Assembly: GCF_964340395.1 (NCBI RefSeq)
Contig: NC_135558.1
Location: 6,896,501-6,960,500 of the forward strand
DNA length: 64,000 nucleotides
Direction of reading: 5' to 3'
Source of the DNA: Glandiceps talaboti
Taxonomy: Eukaryota > Hemichordata > Enteropneusta > Spengelidae
Shown here: piece by piece, positions 1 through 13,546 of the stretch
Position numbering within the stretch: position 1 is the stretch's first letter
How the letters are laid out: the number at the start of each line of letters is the position of its first letter
Notes under the pieces: generated by a model
Told to the model about the DNA's origin: nothing
The model's input: only the letters and a program-made list of their open reading frames with translations
Database searches by the model: none
Program-made: the position numbers and the translations under genes

Positions 1-406
1 TTTGTTGCAACATTCAAAATTGCGATTCACTTCCCCATATTTTGTATATATGTAGATTAAGTTTGTGTACCTTTAATTCTGTAATTATATAGTAATTACG
101 GTAACAATATATTTCCTTCAGTCCCCGAAAAAGTTCCTGACATAAGTGACATAAGGGTGTTGTCATAATACATATTTGACTTGTAGTTATAAACGCCCCT
201 TGTGTCACAAGTATTTTTAATTGCTGAATGAAGAAATATGTCAGTGAATAAATAAATACTCAGAACATATTGTTTAATATGTACCATACTATGTTCGTAT
301 TTCAGCAGAAATATTATCTTTTTTGATGATATCAAATAATTACAAAACTCTCATCAAATGTTGATATTTCATTTCACAATGCTTGTTATTTGATTGTTTG
401 ATACAG
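1..406 (+). other. Partial intron upstream of the first visible exon
   Basis: This stretch ends in the acceptor TTTGATACAG at 397-406 and is read as the 3' part of an intron. The TSP1 exon that follows starts at the cysteine after the Trp-rich strand, as every later TSP1 exon does. The preceding exon, which should supply the W....W part, is therefore outside the window. About 100-240 resembles a decayed copy of the interspersed element also seen near 8990 and 25365 (shared CTGAATGAAGA and TGACATAAGGG-like words). Confidence 0.6.
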
Positions 407-1774
407 TGTACTGTGACTTGCGGCACTGGTATACAGACCCGTCAAATCGATTGCCGTTTAGCCAAAGATGCCAATGAAACTGTTGCTGAAGACGATTGTG
501 TTCAAACCAAACCACCAACAGAAAGAGACTGTGTTAAAGACCCATGTCCAAAACCATTTGGTAAGAAAATCATTTTCAAAATTTGTCATTGTTTTGTTCT
601 GCAACCAAAGCACAGAATTACTTGCAAATATCATTTCACCTGTTCAGGTTTTGTCAAACTCTGTTTACTGACTGGCTTTACGCCTACAGTGTAGTAATAA
701 TGACATGATCGTAGAGATGATGCAGTTGGCATGCCCCTCATCCATCTTCATGCTGTTGTGTCATTGTCTTCTGATGTGGAGAGATTCTCTTATTTGCCAG
801 GATAACCTGTCTCATTCTCTGGTAATGATACCTACAGCGTTCCAATCAAATGGCATGATTATGACATGGTCTACATGATAGCTGTAATATCCAGTTATTT
901 GGCTGCACATCTTTCACTAGTTCGACATGTACAAAAAATGTATCTGAAGTCCAACAGATACTCAATTTGACAAAGCCTATCAACCCAAACAGGTGAAACC
1001 TTACTAATAAGTAATTAGAACCCTTGGTCATGTAACAAGAACTATTTTTAACTGACCTTGAAGAACATGTGGATAATTATTGTTTACATCCCCTTTTTTT
1101 CCATGATTAGGCTGCGACGCAACTTATTACACTGAAGAAGGCATTCTGACTTCACCCAACTTCCCAAACAAGTATCCAGTCGATCTCGACTGTCAGAAGA
1201 CAGTAATATCTGGGCCCACGCTCATAGCTTTCCTTTCACAAGATACTGATTATAGGCCAGATCAACACATAGAGATAACATTTACTCAGTTTAATCTTGA
1301 AGAAAGTGAGGACTGTGCCTATGACTTCGTTGAGGTGAGTATATGGTCTTCTGTAAATAAGTACAAAAACAGCTTGAATTTTCCACTCATTTTGTACCTC
1401 AGTGGGTATTTTGAATATCTTTGATTCAAATTACAGTTTGAATATCTTGTATCCATAAATAAAATAAAAGAACATACATAAAGGAAAGTTAGGTGTGAAT
1501 TGCAAAACAAAATCTTATGTTTTGCATGTTTGTCATCCAGCGTTAGATCCTAAGGACTGATAAATTCATTTTTCAGATCAATGATCACTATGGTGTAAAG
1601 CGAACAAAACTTTGTGGAGAGTTAGATGAGCTGCCATTTACATACAAAGCAGTTGGTGACTCTGTTGATGTCATATTTTACTCTGATACGACTGAAAATG
1701 ATCAAGGCTATGCAGCCACCTGGGAATTTGTACCCAATGATAGACCATATTATACCGCAGGAGAGTGGTCTGAG
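407..1774 (+). CDS. CUB-TSP1 gene unit 1: TSP1-1 and CUB1
   Basis: Exons: TSP1 407-560, CUB-a 1111-1334, CUB-b 1577-1774. The TSP1 exon starts CTVTCGTG, which fits the O-fucosylation consensus C-X-X-S/T-C-X-X-G, and its six cysteines are present. CUB1 starts CDATYY and carries CAYDFVE at the end of CUB-a. CUB-a is 224 nt, against 179-194 nt in the others, because of about 15 extra residues after the second cysteine. CUB1 lacks both extra cysteines that CUB2 to CUB13 share. CUB-b ends in GEWSE, the Trp strand of the next TSP1 domain. Confidence 0.88.
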
Positions 1775-4700
1775 GTAAAGTGACATTATTTAAAAGAATA
1801 CCTTTGTCTGTAGACTGTAAAATATGTTATGTTGTTCAGCTCTATCAGGCTTCTCATTTGAATACTGGCTGAAAGAATGTCACAACATGTTATATTAATC
1901 TGACAGGCTACTCTGTCTTCAACTGGACAGTTTGTTATTTATTCATTGAGTTATGGTGGCCACACCTGACATACAATGTACTTGTATTATATCGTGCATG
2001 AGCCAAGTTGAGTAAAAAAATATGGAATTTATATCCTTGTTCTACGTCTTGGCAGCATGCGTTTATGTCATGACAAGTGTCTAGATCACTGGTTCTTCTG
2101 TGTTTGAAATACGAGTCAAAATGTTCAAAATTGCCATTACTTTACTCTATTTTTCTTTGATATTACTGACGCTGGTATAATTATGTTATTCTCCAATATA
2201 TTTGAACAAAGAAAAATATATGGCATACAATCTTATTATACTGTCTACCACTACTGTATTTCATCACTTCGTGGTTTCATGAAAGTTTCTACCATTGGGA
2301 ATAATTCTCATAGAATGAACTGTTTACATCTTGGTGTATATCTTATTTGGATATTGTTATGTCTACACTTCAGTGTTCTGCTGTATGTGACAATGGAATA
2401 CAAAGAAGGGAAGTGACATGTATGCAAGAAGAAGAGCGTGTTGCTGCGAGAGACTGTGAAGAGATTCAGCTGATCAGACCTGTTGATTCCCGTCCATGTG
2501 AAAACCTGCCACCATGTCCACAATATGGTAATACCTTTGTCACATTTTCAGTTATAACAATTATGCCCACATGTATAAAGATTGTATACTGCTGAGACAG
2601 TATTATATGTCATTCTAGCTGTCATAAGATAGATTACTGCTTGGACTGTAAAGACAAATATACTCATTTAGTCTGGTAGAGTAGTGATGAATCAACACTC
2701 GCTTCTCATGGATTTGTCACTCAGGGCATACTTGTGCCTTATTTGAAAATGCAAGTCACAAAGTCTGGCAGTGAGACTAATTGCCATATATTATATATTA
2801 TATAGATAAAACAAGTTGTCAGAAAGTGTATAAGCTTCAGTTTACTGCTGTAAAGATCTGTACAAGTCTTCTTATTTTTATAAGATATCAGTTTTCTCTG
2901 GAACAATAGAGATGGGTGATAAATATTTGTCATAAAATGTATTTTCCATACTTAGTTATTCCACTCACTTCATTGAAAACTAAATTGTGAAATGAAAAAT
3001 ATACTCACAGGCTTCCTGTACTGAAATTCCCATTTCCAGTTATTCATTTATCAATGCAATTATTAATTAGTTTTTAAATTTCTTAGTTAATTAATTAATT
3101 GATTTATTGTTTGTTTGTTTGTTTACCTTCTATAGAGGATGTGTGTAATGAGACTTTGACAAATGAGACATCAGTGTTTTCACCTGGTTATCCAGCTAAC
3201 TATGCAGATGATACTGACTGTGTAACAATGATAGACAGTGAAGATGCCTGTGTCAAAATCACCTTTGATTTCTTGGATGTTGAATTCAGTCCTGATTGTC
3301 GAATGGACTTTGTTGATGTAAGTGACATAAATATAGCTAGTGAGTGAGTGAGTGAGTGCGTGCGTGCGTGAGTGAGTGAGTGAGTGAGTGAGTGAGTGAG
3401 TGAGTGCGTGCGTGAGTGAGTGAGTGAGTGAGTGAGTGAGTGAGTGAGTGCGTGCGTGCGTGCGTGCGTGAGTGAGTGAGTGAGTGAGTGAGTGAGTGCG
3501 TGCGTGCGTGCGTGCGTGCGTGAGTGAGTGAGTGAGTGAGTGAGTGAGTGAGTGAGTGAGTGAGTGAGTGAGTGAGTGAGTGAGGGAAAAGAATATACAA
3601 GCTGATTTGAAATACAGCCATGATTTCAATGTTTCATTGGATATTTTTCTTGGTTGTATATTTCAGTTGCGTGATAACGACAATGCAGCATTTTCACAGA
3701 GATTCTGTGGTTCACCTGACACACTACCTGTATGGCACTCATCATCAGGAGATGTGACTGTTACTTTCCATAGCAATGGACAACGCAATGGTCAAGGATA
3801 CACAGCTTCCACTGAGTTTGTAACATGTCCTCAATTTCTGTATTCCACTGGACCATGGGAAGAAGTAAGTTTGCATTTCAAATTCTACCATTGTTAAGAA
3901 TAATGCAGACCTAATTTTTTGACAAACTAATCATCTCCTACAAGAGAAATAAAAAATCTACAACATACATTAGTTAGAGAAAAACTTGAGAAATAAAAGT
4001 AACAGGAGAAAAAGGAATTAGAGATAGTTGATTAGCCACTAACCCAGTCCAAACCCTGTAACAGGAAAAGGGAATTGGAGGTAGTTGACTAGCAACTAAT
4101 CAAGTCCAAATCCTGTAACAGGAAAAGGGGATTAGGGATAGTTGACTAGCTACTAATCCAGTCCAACCCCTGTAACAGGAAAAGGGAATTGGAGGTAGTT
4201 GACTAGCAACTAATCCAGCCAACCCCTGTAACAGGAAAAATGGATTAGAGGTAGTTGACTAGCAACTAATCCAGTCCAAATCCTGTAACAGGAAAAATGG
4301 ATTAGAGGTAGTTGACTAGCAACTAATCAAGTCCAAATCCTGTAACAGGAAAAGGGGATTAGGGATAGTTGACTAGCAACTAATCAAGTCCAACCCCCGC
4401 AAACACATTTTCTCATTTACATAATTTAGACATTGATGTTGTATCTCCTATGTACCATTGCAGTGTTCAGAGCCATGTGGTGGCGGTACACAGACACGTC
4501 CAGTGCTATGCATGAGGGTATCTGACAACAACGTCGTAGCTGATAATCAATGCCCTGGTGTCAAACCTGAAGACTCACAGCCTTGCAATGAGAGACCTTG
4601 CTCAGGTAAATAATTTGCAAGATATCTGAAGTGGTGTTCAGAGAAAGAGATTGGATGGATGTAATTATAGAATTAATGATTAAATCAGACTGTGACATGT

Positions 4701-7700
4701 AATGCTATTCTGTAATCATACATCTAATGGAAATACAAATGTGTTGTTCATGTATATTTTATTTATCTTTATACTTTGATAGTAGTACATGTAGTAGTAG
4801 TCTTCGTAGTAGTTGTTGTAGTTGTCGTAGTAGAAGTTGTAGTCAATGTCATAGTAGTACATGTAGTTATCATAGTTGTAGTCATGAGTCCTTGTAGCTG
4901 TAGTAGTCATAGTCATACGGTAGTCCTCGTAGCTGTAGTAGTCATAGTCATGGTAGTAGTCATAGTTGTAGTCATAGTCATGGTAGTAGTCGTAGTAGTT
5001 GTAGTCATAGTCATGGTAGTAGTCGTAGTTGTAGTAGTCATAGTCATGGTAGTAGTCATAGTTGTAGTAGTCATAGTCATGGTAGTAGTCGTAGTAGTTG
5101 TAGTCATAGTCATGGTAGTAGTCATAGTTGTAGTCATAGTCATGGTAGTAGTCATAGTAGTTGTAGTAGTCATAGTCATGGTAGTAGTCATAGTAGTTGT
5201 AGTAGTCATAGTCATGGTAGTAGTCATAGTAGTTGTAGTCATAGTCATGGTAGTAGTTGTAGTTGTAGTAGTCATAGTCATGGTAGTAGTCGTAGTAGTT
5301 GTAGTAGTCATAGTCATGGTAGTAGTCATAGTAGTTGTAGTAGTCATAGTCATGGTAGTAGTCATAGTAGTTGTAGTAGTCATAGTCATGGTAGTAGTCA
5401 TAGTAGTTGTAGTCATAGTCATGGTAGTAGTCGTAGTTGTAGTAGTCATAGTCATGGTAGTAGTCGTAGTAGTTGTAGTCATAGTCGTGGTAGTAGTCGT
5501 AGTTGTAGTAGTCATAGTCATGGTAGTAGTCATCATAGTTTTAATAGTTGTAGTATACTATATTTACATGTGAATGTACAGTTTCAAATTATCAATAAAA
5601 AGAACAGAAAGTCGATACATCACCCAGCCCATCGTGACCAATGACATTGAATAATGTAAGTCTGAAGAAAAGTGTAAGAAGTGTCTCTAATTCAACAGTT
5701 TATTGACTTTAAATACAGTCATTAATACTAACTTTAATGATGCTTCCATGATGAGCAGAGCAATAGTAAATACAGCAATGCTAACAGGAGTAAAGACTGT
5801 GAAAATGAAGTCCATGTACTGTAACAGTTGTGGTTGGTACCACTGTACCAACTGCAGTAAATATAGATATGCAAATATTTGGTGCTGATGTCAACTTTTC
5901 TTGTTACTATACACTGTTATGCTCATTTATTATACATGTAGGACGGTGATTTACAGAAATGGCAATAAAAAGTTTAAAAAAACGACTTATTTTTTCAAAA
6001 TCAGATGCTACTGTTGAATGTATACATGCATAAAACCACAAATGAAAGGATGGTCCCAACAAAACTTAACTCACATGTTCACAAACGTTCTGAGCAGCTT
6101 TCACCCATGCATGTATATAGTAGTATGTTTACATTACACTTGATGGAATATAGAGGTATACACAGAACAGTTGTTATACTTCAGTGCAATTACAAGTCAC
6201 AGATGTAAACACAGCTGCACTGATAATGTTCATTTATGCACCATGTTTGAACACTTAGTATATTCTTGTCCTACAGATTGCTCCCGTTTTATAACCAGCA
6301 ACCAGGTTTTTTCATCACCCAACTACCCTCAACCCTATAATGACAATGATCTGTGTTCCGTCGTCGTCAGCAATACTAATAGAGATGAATGTGTTCGACT
6401 CACCTTCCTTGCCTTTGATGTCCAAGATGGTGAACAACCAGGAGATTGTGATAGAGATTCAGTGAAGGTTAGTCTATTTCTAGTACCATGCATTCAGGGA
6501 TGATTATTTTAAAGTGAAACAATACCTTGTGAATTCAAACTTGGATGTCAAAAGAGATAAATCTCATTGTTTTCATTCACATTCACATTTTACATTCACA
6601 TTCACATTTTCATTCACATTCACATTTTACATTCACATTCACATTTTACATTCACATTTACATTCGCATTTACATTCACAATTTACATTCACATTTTACA
6701 TTCACATTCACATTTTCATTCACATTCACATTTTCATTCACATTCACATTTTACATTCACATTCACTTTTTCATTCACATTCACATTTTCATTCACATTC
6801 ACATTTTACATTCACATTTACATTCACATTCACATTTACATTCACAATTCACATTCACATTTTACATTCACATTTACATTTACATTCACATTCACATTCA
6901 CATTCACATTCACATTCACATTCACATTCACTCATCAGTATAGCTTTATCTTAGGCTAAAGACACGTGTGTATAGAGGTATGTATGAGTACCTCTTGTGA
7001 TAGAGATTCAGTGGAGGTTATAGTCTATTTCTAGTACCATGCATTCAGGGATAATGATATTAAAGTGAAATGATACCTTGTGAATTAGAGGTACCCATAT
7101 ATAAATGGTGTATATGTACATATGCCTTGTGTTGTCAACTGTTTCTATTGTTATAATTGTAATTACCATAAGAATGCAAGCAGTCAACAATATGTTGAAG
7201 TTCCCTATCAAGGCTGTATGTCACTTCTTCAGATCAATACCAGCTCTGTATTGAGAAGTGAAAGTAAATGAAACCAACAATACATTTGATCACATTACAC
7301 ATCCGAGTTAGGGAACTTGCAATCCAGACTGAGCATGCTCAGATGCAAAGTAGTATGGGATTATCTGTGGTTATTGTAATACCTAATCTGGAGCTACTGA
7401 TAAAAAAAACCTCCCACAATACTCAGGGTGAACTATGAATTGACCATTCGTGGTTGCAAACAATGTAACAGTATTGTTTACAATACCAATTTATTAGAAA
7501 AAGTATTTATTATCGCATTTCCCATGATGCAACATTCAACATGGCGGGGTTGCAAGTTCCCTATGAATTCGCCACATACATAGCCTAACCTATAGCTATA
7601 AAGAAGATTTTACACTGTGTCTAATCTCTACAAGCAAATCTGTAGACACAGAAGTAAGGTGATTATTTTACATTATGGAAAGAAGGTAACATGAATATAC

Positions 7701-10700
7701 ACGTACACAATGGCAAAAAGAGAAGGAATTTTTCATATTCACGTTTTATTAAAAGTTATTACTGTTTAATAAAAAATTTTTTGTTTTCTTGTTATACCTA
7801 GATAGAAGACATCGGTAACAGTGCCCTCACAGTTGAATATTGTGGTCGTCAGACTCCTCCAGCTTTCATATCCTCATCATCTGATGTTATGTTAGAATTT
7901 GAAACTGACAGACAAGGTGTTGGTATTGGCTATGAGGTTGATGTCAGGTTTGAAGCCTGTCCACCTTTCGCTTACCAAGCTGATGACTGGTCTGAGGTAC
8001 GTCAAAGGGATAGAGTGAGCCTCTGTTTTAAAGTGGTTTTTACTCTTAGACTAGTGAATATATATAAACACAGAACCTCTGTTAAGCTATTCTAGTGCAA
8101 CGTTAATATCAATACATGTCTTCTATGACATTGTCATCTGGCATTGTTAGAGTAGATGATTGCATAGTAGGGATTTCCTCAACGTTTTTTTGGATACGTA
8201 GAATATTTGTTGACAGTTTATAAGTTATATCTTAGTACCAGGTTTGAGTACAGTCAATTGCAAGTAGAATACTACAAGTATCTTTGAGATATCCAGATCG
8301 TCATATTTTTCTGTGTTAATTTTATTTCATATCATGAATGATTAAGTTGATTTTACTCTACACATTTCAGTACTCCTAGTTACCAGGAGGAGATCTGTCA
8401 TATTGCTTTGTAAACAAACTAAGCTAATGTATGACAGTACACTTTGGATATACCTAGAAATTGTTCTTGGCATCAGAAGCCTATGAAAAATTGCAAAAAA
8501 AAACCCCCGGAAATTGATAGTACTTAGTGATTTTCTGCTGACTTCTTACAATGTTCTTATAACTAGTAGTCTGTAAGGTATGCCATGACAGGGCGCCCTC
8601 ACACATCAGTTCATGGAGCAAGCTGACGAGGGAGGAGCAACATGCCATATCTTGCAATCTAACACTGTCCCTTATAAGGACAAATTTATCTTTCAATTTC
8701 AGATAGCCTGTATAATTGCTTCTCTTGATTACTTTGTAGTGTGATGTGACTTGTGGTGGAGGAACTCGTACTCGTAGTGTTACATGTGTTAATGTAGGCA
8801 ATGGGCAAGTAGGTGCACTTGATGAATGTGTTGGTGTCAGGCCACGTGATCGTGAACCATGTAATGAAGAGCCATGTCGATGTAAGTACCCACAACTATT
8901 AGAATGGCATTAGTTGAGTTTGATAAGTTATTTTAATCTGGTGATATAACTAGACATGACTAGACATAAAACTATGATGATGGTTATACCATGTATGAGC
9001 CATTTAGAACAAAAAAAATATAGAATATATACTCTGGTTGTTCTATGCCACGGCAACGTCCATCTATGTCACTGGTTCTGCTGTGTTTGAAATATGAGTC
9101 AAAACGTTCAAAATTACCATTACTTTTCCTGATTTTTCTTTGATATTACTGCCATTGGTCTAATTGTGTTATTCTCCTACATTTTTCTTCATTCAGCTGG
9201 AAAATATGTGTGACTTAAGGGTTGTCACTACTTGTCTATCAACTTATAACACCAAAGACCCTTTAGGTCACTCATATTTTCCTTGGCTGAATGAAGACAA
9301 ATATCGGGGAATCTCAGAATAACATCTAATTAAACTATTCTAGTATAATATTAAAGCCACTCTAGGAAATAGAGGCATCAATTATTCATTTTAAGGCGTG
9401 TATTGATAATCACTGAACAATAAGGGGCATTTCAAAGTCTCATTGGTTCCCTACGCCATATAAATTTCACTGTAAATTCATTGAAATCTTGTAGATGCAT
9501 GAGAGAATAAGTTGATCCTCTAGTTCAATTTGACCCCTGGCATGAGTTGAAAAACTATTACAGGTACTGAGAATAAGTTGACCTTCTTATTCTATTTTGA
9601 CCCCCCAAGCACGAATTGAAAAACCATTACAGGTGCAGAGAATAAGTTGACCTTGTTCTATATTGACCCCTTAGCATGAGTTGAAAGACTATTACAGGTA
9701 TTGAGAATAACTTGACCCTCTTGACCCTCTAGCATGAGGTAAAATGCTATGATAGGTACTGAGAATTGCTCAGTTAAATATGTATAACAAGAAGGTAATG
9801 ACTGATTGATTTGGTTTATTTTGTCCATGTATGAATTTTTCTGACTAATTTATCTTGTCTCCTACAGTACCACGCTGTGATGAACGAATTACTACTCCTA
9901 ACCAATTCATCAACTCACCAAACTTTCCCCAGGACTACAATACAAACCAAACTTGTACAATAGAAATTGTAAATCCAGATGGATGCATTAGACTGGTAGA
10001 GATTGATTTTGAGGTAGAGCCTGGAAATGGAACAGTATGTGATAATGACTACCTAGAGGTAGGTGTATAACTAGATATATACCCCTATGAAACTATTTCA
10101 GTCAAGGGAGATACTTGATATATAATAGTATGATGGATAGTTTAAGGTAGAGCCAGGAAGTGGAACATTATGTGATAATGACTACCTAGAGGTAGGTGTA
10201 TATGAGATTTATACCCCTAAAACTATTCAGTTGAAGTTCTTCAAGCTAAATACAAAATCTTGTCATTCTATGTAGTAACTATGAGCTGCTTAGCACAGGC
10301 TACCTGTACTAGTACTAGTACCCTAGGGAGAATAGAAAATGAAAAGTGCCAGCTGTATTCAAAATAATGTCACCATAGGAATCTAGTCCATACCATGTGA
10401 CCTGCTGTAAGCCAATCATGATGTGGTGTAATAGTATTTATTCTGTCATGTCATCAGGTTGAGGATGGTGAATATGAAGACCATGGTGGTGAATTCTGTG
10501 GAAGTGATGGCTTCAGTAGTTGGACCTCATACAGTGGCAGTGTTGAATTAACATTTGAAAGCAACGATGAAGTGGCACATAAAGGCTACAGTATTTTTGA
10601 AACCTTTGTTGCCTGTCCAGAAGGTGAATTTGATGTCGGTCAATGGAGTCGGGTATGTATATGACAAATAATCAAATTGATGAACACTTGTGGCAACAAG

Positions 10701-13443
10701 GAAAGTAACTGTGTTCAGTAATTTAGGTCATCATCCCTCTTCTTATACAATTTTATACAATTGAGAATGAAAATACAGGAAAAACTCTAGAGAGACTCCT
10801 GCAAAAGATATCCACAACACAGAATCTGTATTGAACAAGATTTATGATTTCGGTCCTCAGTTTTTCAAGGGTGAATGAAATGTTCCAGTAGTGAAATGTT
10901 CCAGGGCTAAGTTTAAAAAACTAATAATTCAAGTATCACAAAATATGCTGCATGTATCATCGAGTGATACCCATATCACTGTATTGTGAAAAATCAAGAT
11001 TCATCTATTGTTATAGTAGATTGTAAACATTGAATTCTTTCATGAATGCAAACTACAAATGTACAAGGATAATAATGATAATGATAATGATGATGTGAAT
11101 TTATAATATACCTAAATAAGGCACTCACAATTATTACTCCTGGCATGGATCAGTGTCAACACAATGGCCCTCTATACTTCCTCAAGTATTTGGGGAGCAT
11201 ACAGTCCACTGCAGTCTCTATAACTAGTGTAAGTGTATAGGATTAAAGCATTCACATCATAACCTCTATCCTACCAGGTCCCCATATTATACAGCTGGGT
11301 TGTCTGAGGCACAATCAAATCTAGCCCAAGGACTTTAGTCATTCAGCAACAAATGGCAGCAACAAGACGTGAACCTGCAACCTGCAAATTCAAAGCTGGC
11401 CACTCTAACCATTCACCCATCATGACTCCATGGATGTTATTTCATACAATTAACATTTCGTTAATCTGTAAATAAATTTATTTGTGTTACAGTGCTCTGA
11501 ACGATGTGGTGGTGGCGAAACAACACGCAGCGTACTTTGTAAGGATGGTAACGATGTACTACCAGACGAACTGTGTCCTGGAGTGAAACCACCAACCACT
11601 GAAGCATGTAATGAATTCCCATGTGGTAAGTTTAACACTGCAGGTTATCAAGTGATACCCAGTAGATAGTGTAGGGTGAAAATGTCATACTCAGTCAGTG
11701 TGAGTCATGTCATAAATTGTGAAAATATACCAGTTTAGATGAAGGCTACAAAGCAGATGTTTATATGAAACGGATATCAAAGTATTTAAAGTTTAAGTAG
11801 ATATATTTTCAATGCCATCTACTCACAGCAATACCCATAGTATGAAAAAATCTGTTGTAAATATACTATTCCTTTCTACACTCATATTATGTCTGTGTCA
11901 TCAAATTGTGTACAATAACAGTTGATGAAGGCAGAGTGATTTGGCCAAAATATATTTGGAGCAAAGAGTCACCATTCTTCAGTTTGAAACTACTAATAAG
12001 GACAATGCAGTAGGTACATGTGTATGCAATTTTACCCCAACTAAGGCGTTAGGATAGAGTTTAAACATAGGGTTAGACTCCATAGCATAACACCAGATTT
12101 GTACTGTCTGCAATGAGCATACACTGTTCTACATTTGTGCTATCCAGTGCAAATAAGTTATATTCCTTGGGACTCTTGGAAGGTTGGGCCATGTATTTTC
12201 CAAGTGAAGTGTATCTTACACATGAATCTCTGTCAGTGTTTTGGTGGTAAGTACTAGGTAAAATCTACCTGAGTTCCCCTGTCATTTTACCAGGGTTCCC
12301 TACCAGTGTTTTTATTAAGGTGGTAAGTTGGTAAAATCTACCTGACTTCCCCTGTCATTTTACCGGGGTTCCCCACCAATATAATGTATGGGAAACTATG
12401 GTAGTTTTACCAGATCTTCCCCATTTCTGTTACCGGGGGGTTCCCAACCATTAGCAAAAACACTAAATATTTTGTGTGTTCTCATATGTCACCAATTGTG
12501 TTGTATCTTGTAGATACAGAGTGTGATTTGAATGTGACCAGTGTTGAAGTGGTACACTACACAGCTGATGATTACCATAACAGCTCTGATTGTAGAATTA
12601 CAGTCACTAATGATGCAGGTTGTGTTGGCTTAGTTTTTATACGTTTGGATATCGAACCTGGAACTACATCTCAAATATGTGACAATGACTATTTAGAGGT
12701 AAGCTGGCAATTAAATTGATCTCGTTTTTGTTTTGTACAAATATTATAGTAATTTTGCTTTGAAGCTAAATTTTAGACATGTTTAGCTGAATTTTGAATT
12801 TTCCTGAATTTTGTCCTGATGCTTCTGATTGAATTACATTTTACTCTCACGGTGTATTTTGACAGCAAATTTTAACTGCTTGAGAGCCCCCACCCAACAC
12901 CCCAACTACCTGAGAGCTCCCCCTCCACCACACATCTTTTTGTCAGGGTTCGCCATGCAAAATTAAAGTCATTGCAAATGCTTACGTAACTAAAAACTGA
13001 AATCTCTGTCACAGATTTTATGTGAATTTCATTGATTTAAGAATATCTGAAATGAAAATTTGTAAACATGTTTTTTATATATTACGTCCTGTTTATGGCT
13101 TTACAACTTTTTCTCATTTAAACACAGATTGATGACCCCGAAAGAAGTGGACCAGCACCTAGATTCTGTGGTACAAACAACCCTCCTCAGTTACAGTCAG
13201 TAGGCAGTACTTTTGTTCTTACTTTCCATACAAATGATGACGATACCAGAAGTGGATTCCAATTTGTTCCTCAATTTAATCAATGTCCAACTTTCAACTG
13301 GGATATTGGTGCTTGGGGAGGGGTAAGTGTGACAATATCAATTTTTTAGGGTTTGTTTGCATTTGTGGTCAGTTGTTGCTGCAGATGTGTGTAATTATGT
13401 TTGTGTGTGTGTGTGTCTATGTATGTATGTATGTATGTATGTA

Positions 13444-13494
<51 letters not shown>

Positions 13495-13499
13495 ATGTA

Positions 13500-13546
<47 letters not shown>

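Noticed and set aside
3180-3629. Long open frames of Ser-Leu-Thr-His and Ala-Arg-Thr-His repeats (minus strand)
   Set aside because: They follow entirely from the TGAG/TGCG microsatellite and run antisense over real exon sequence.
4776-5573. 265-codon Val/Ile/Met frame and the antisense Thr/Met frame
   Set aside because: A 3-bp-periodic repeat leaves frames open on both strands. The region is intronic and has no coding neighbour.
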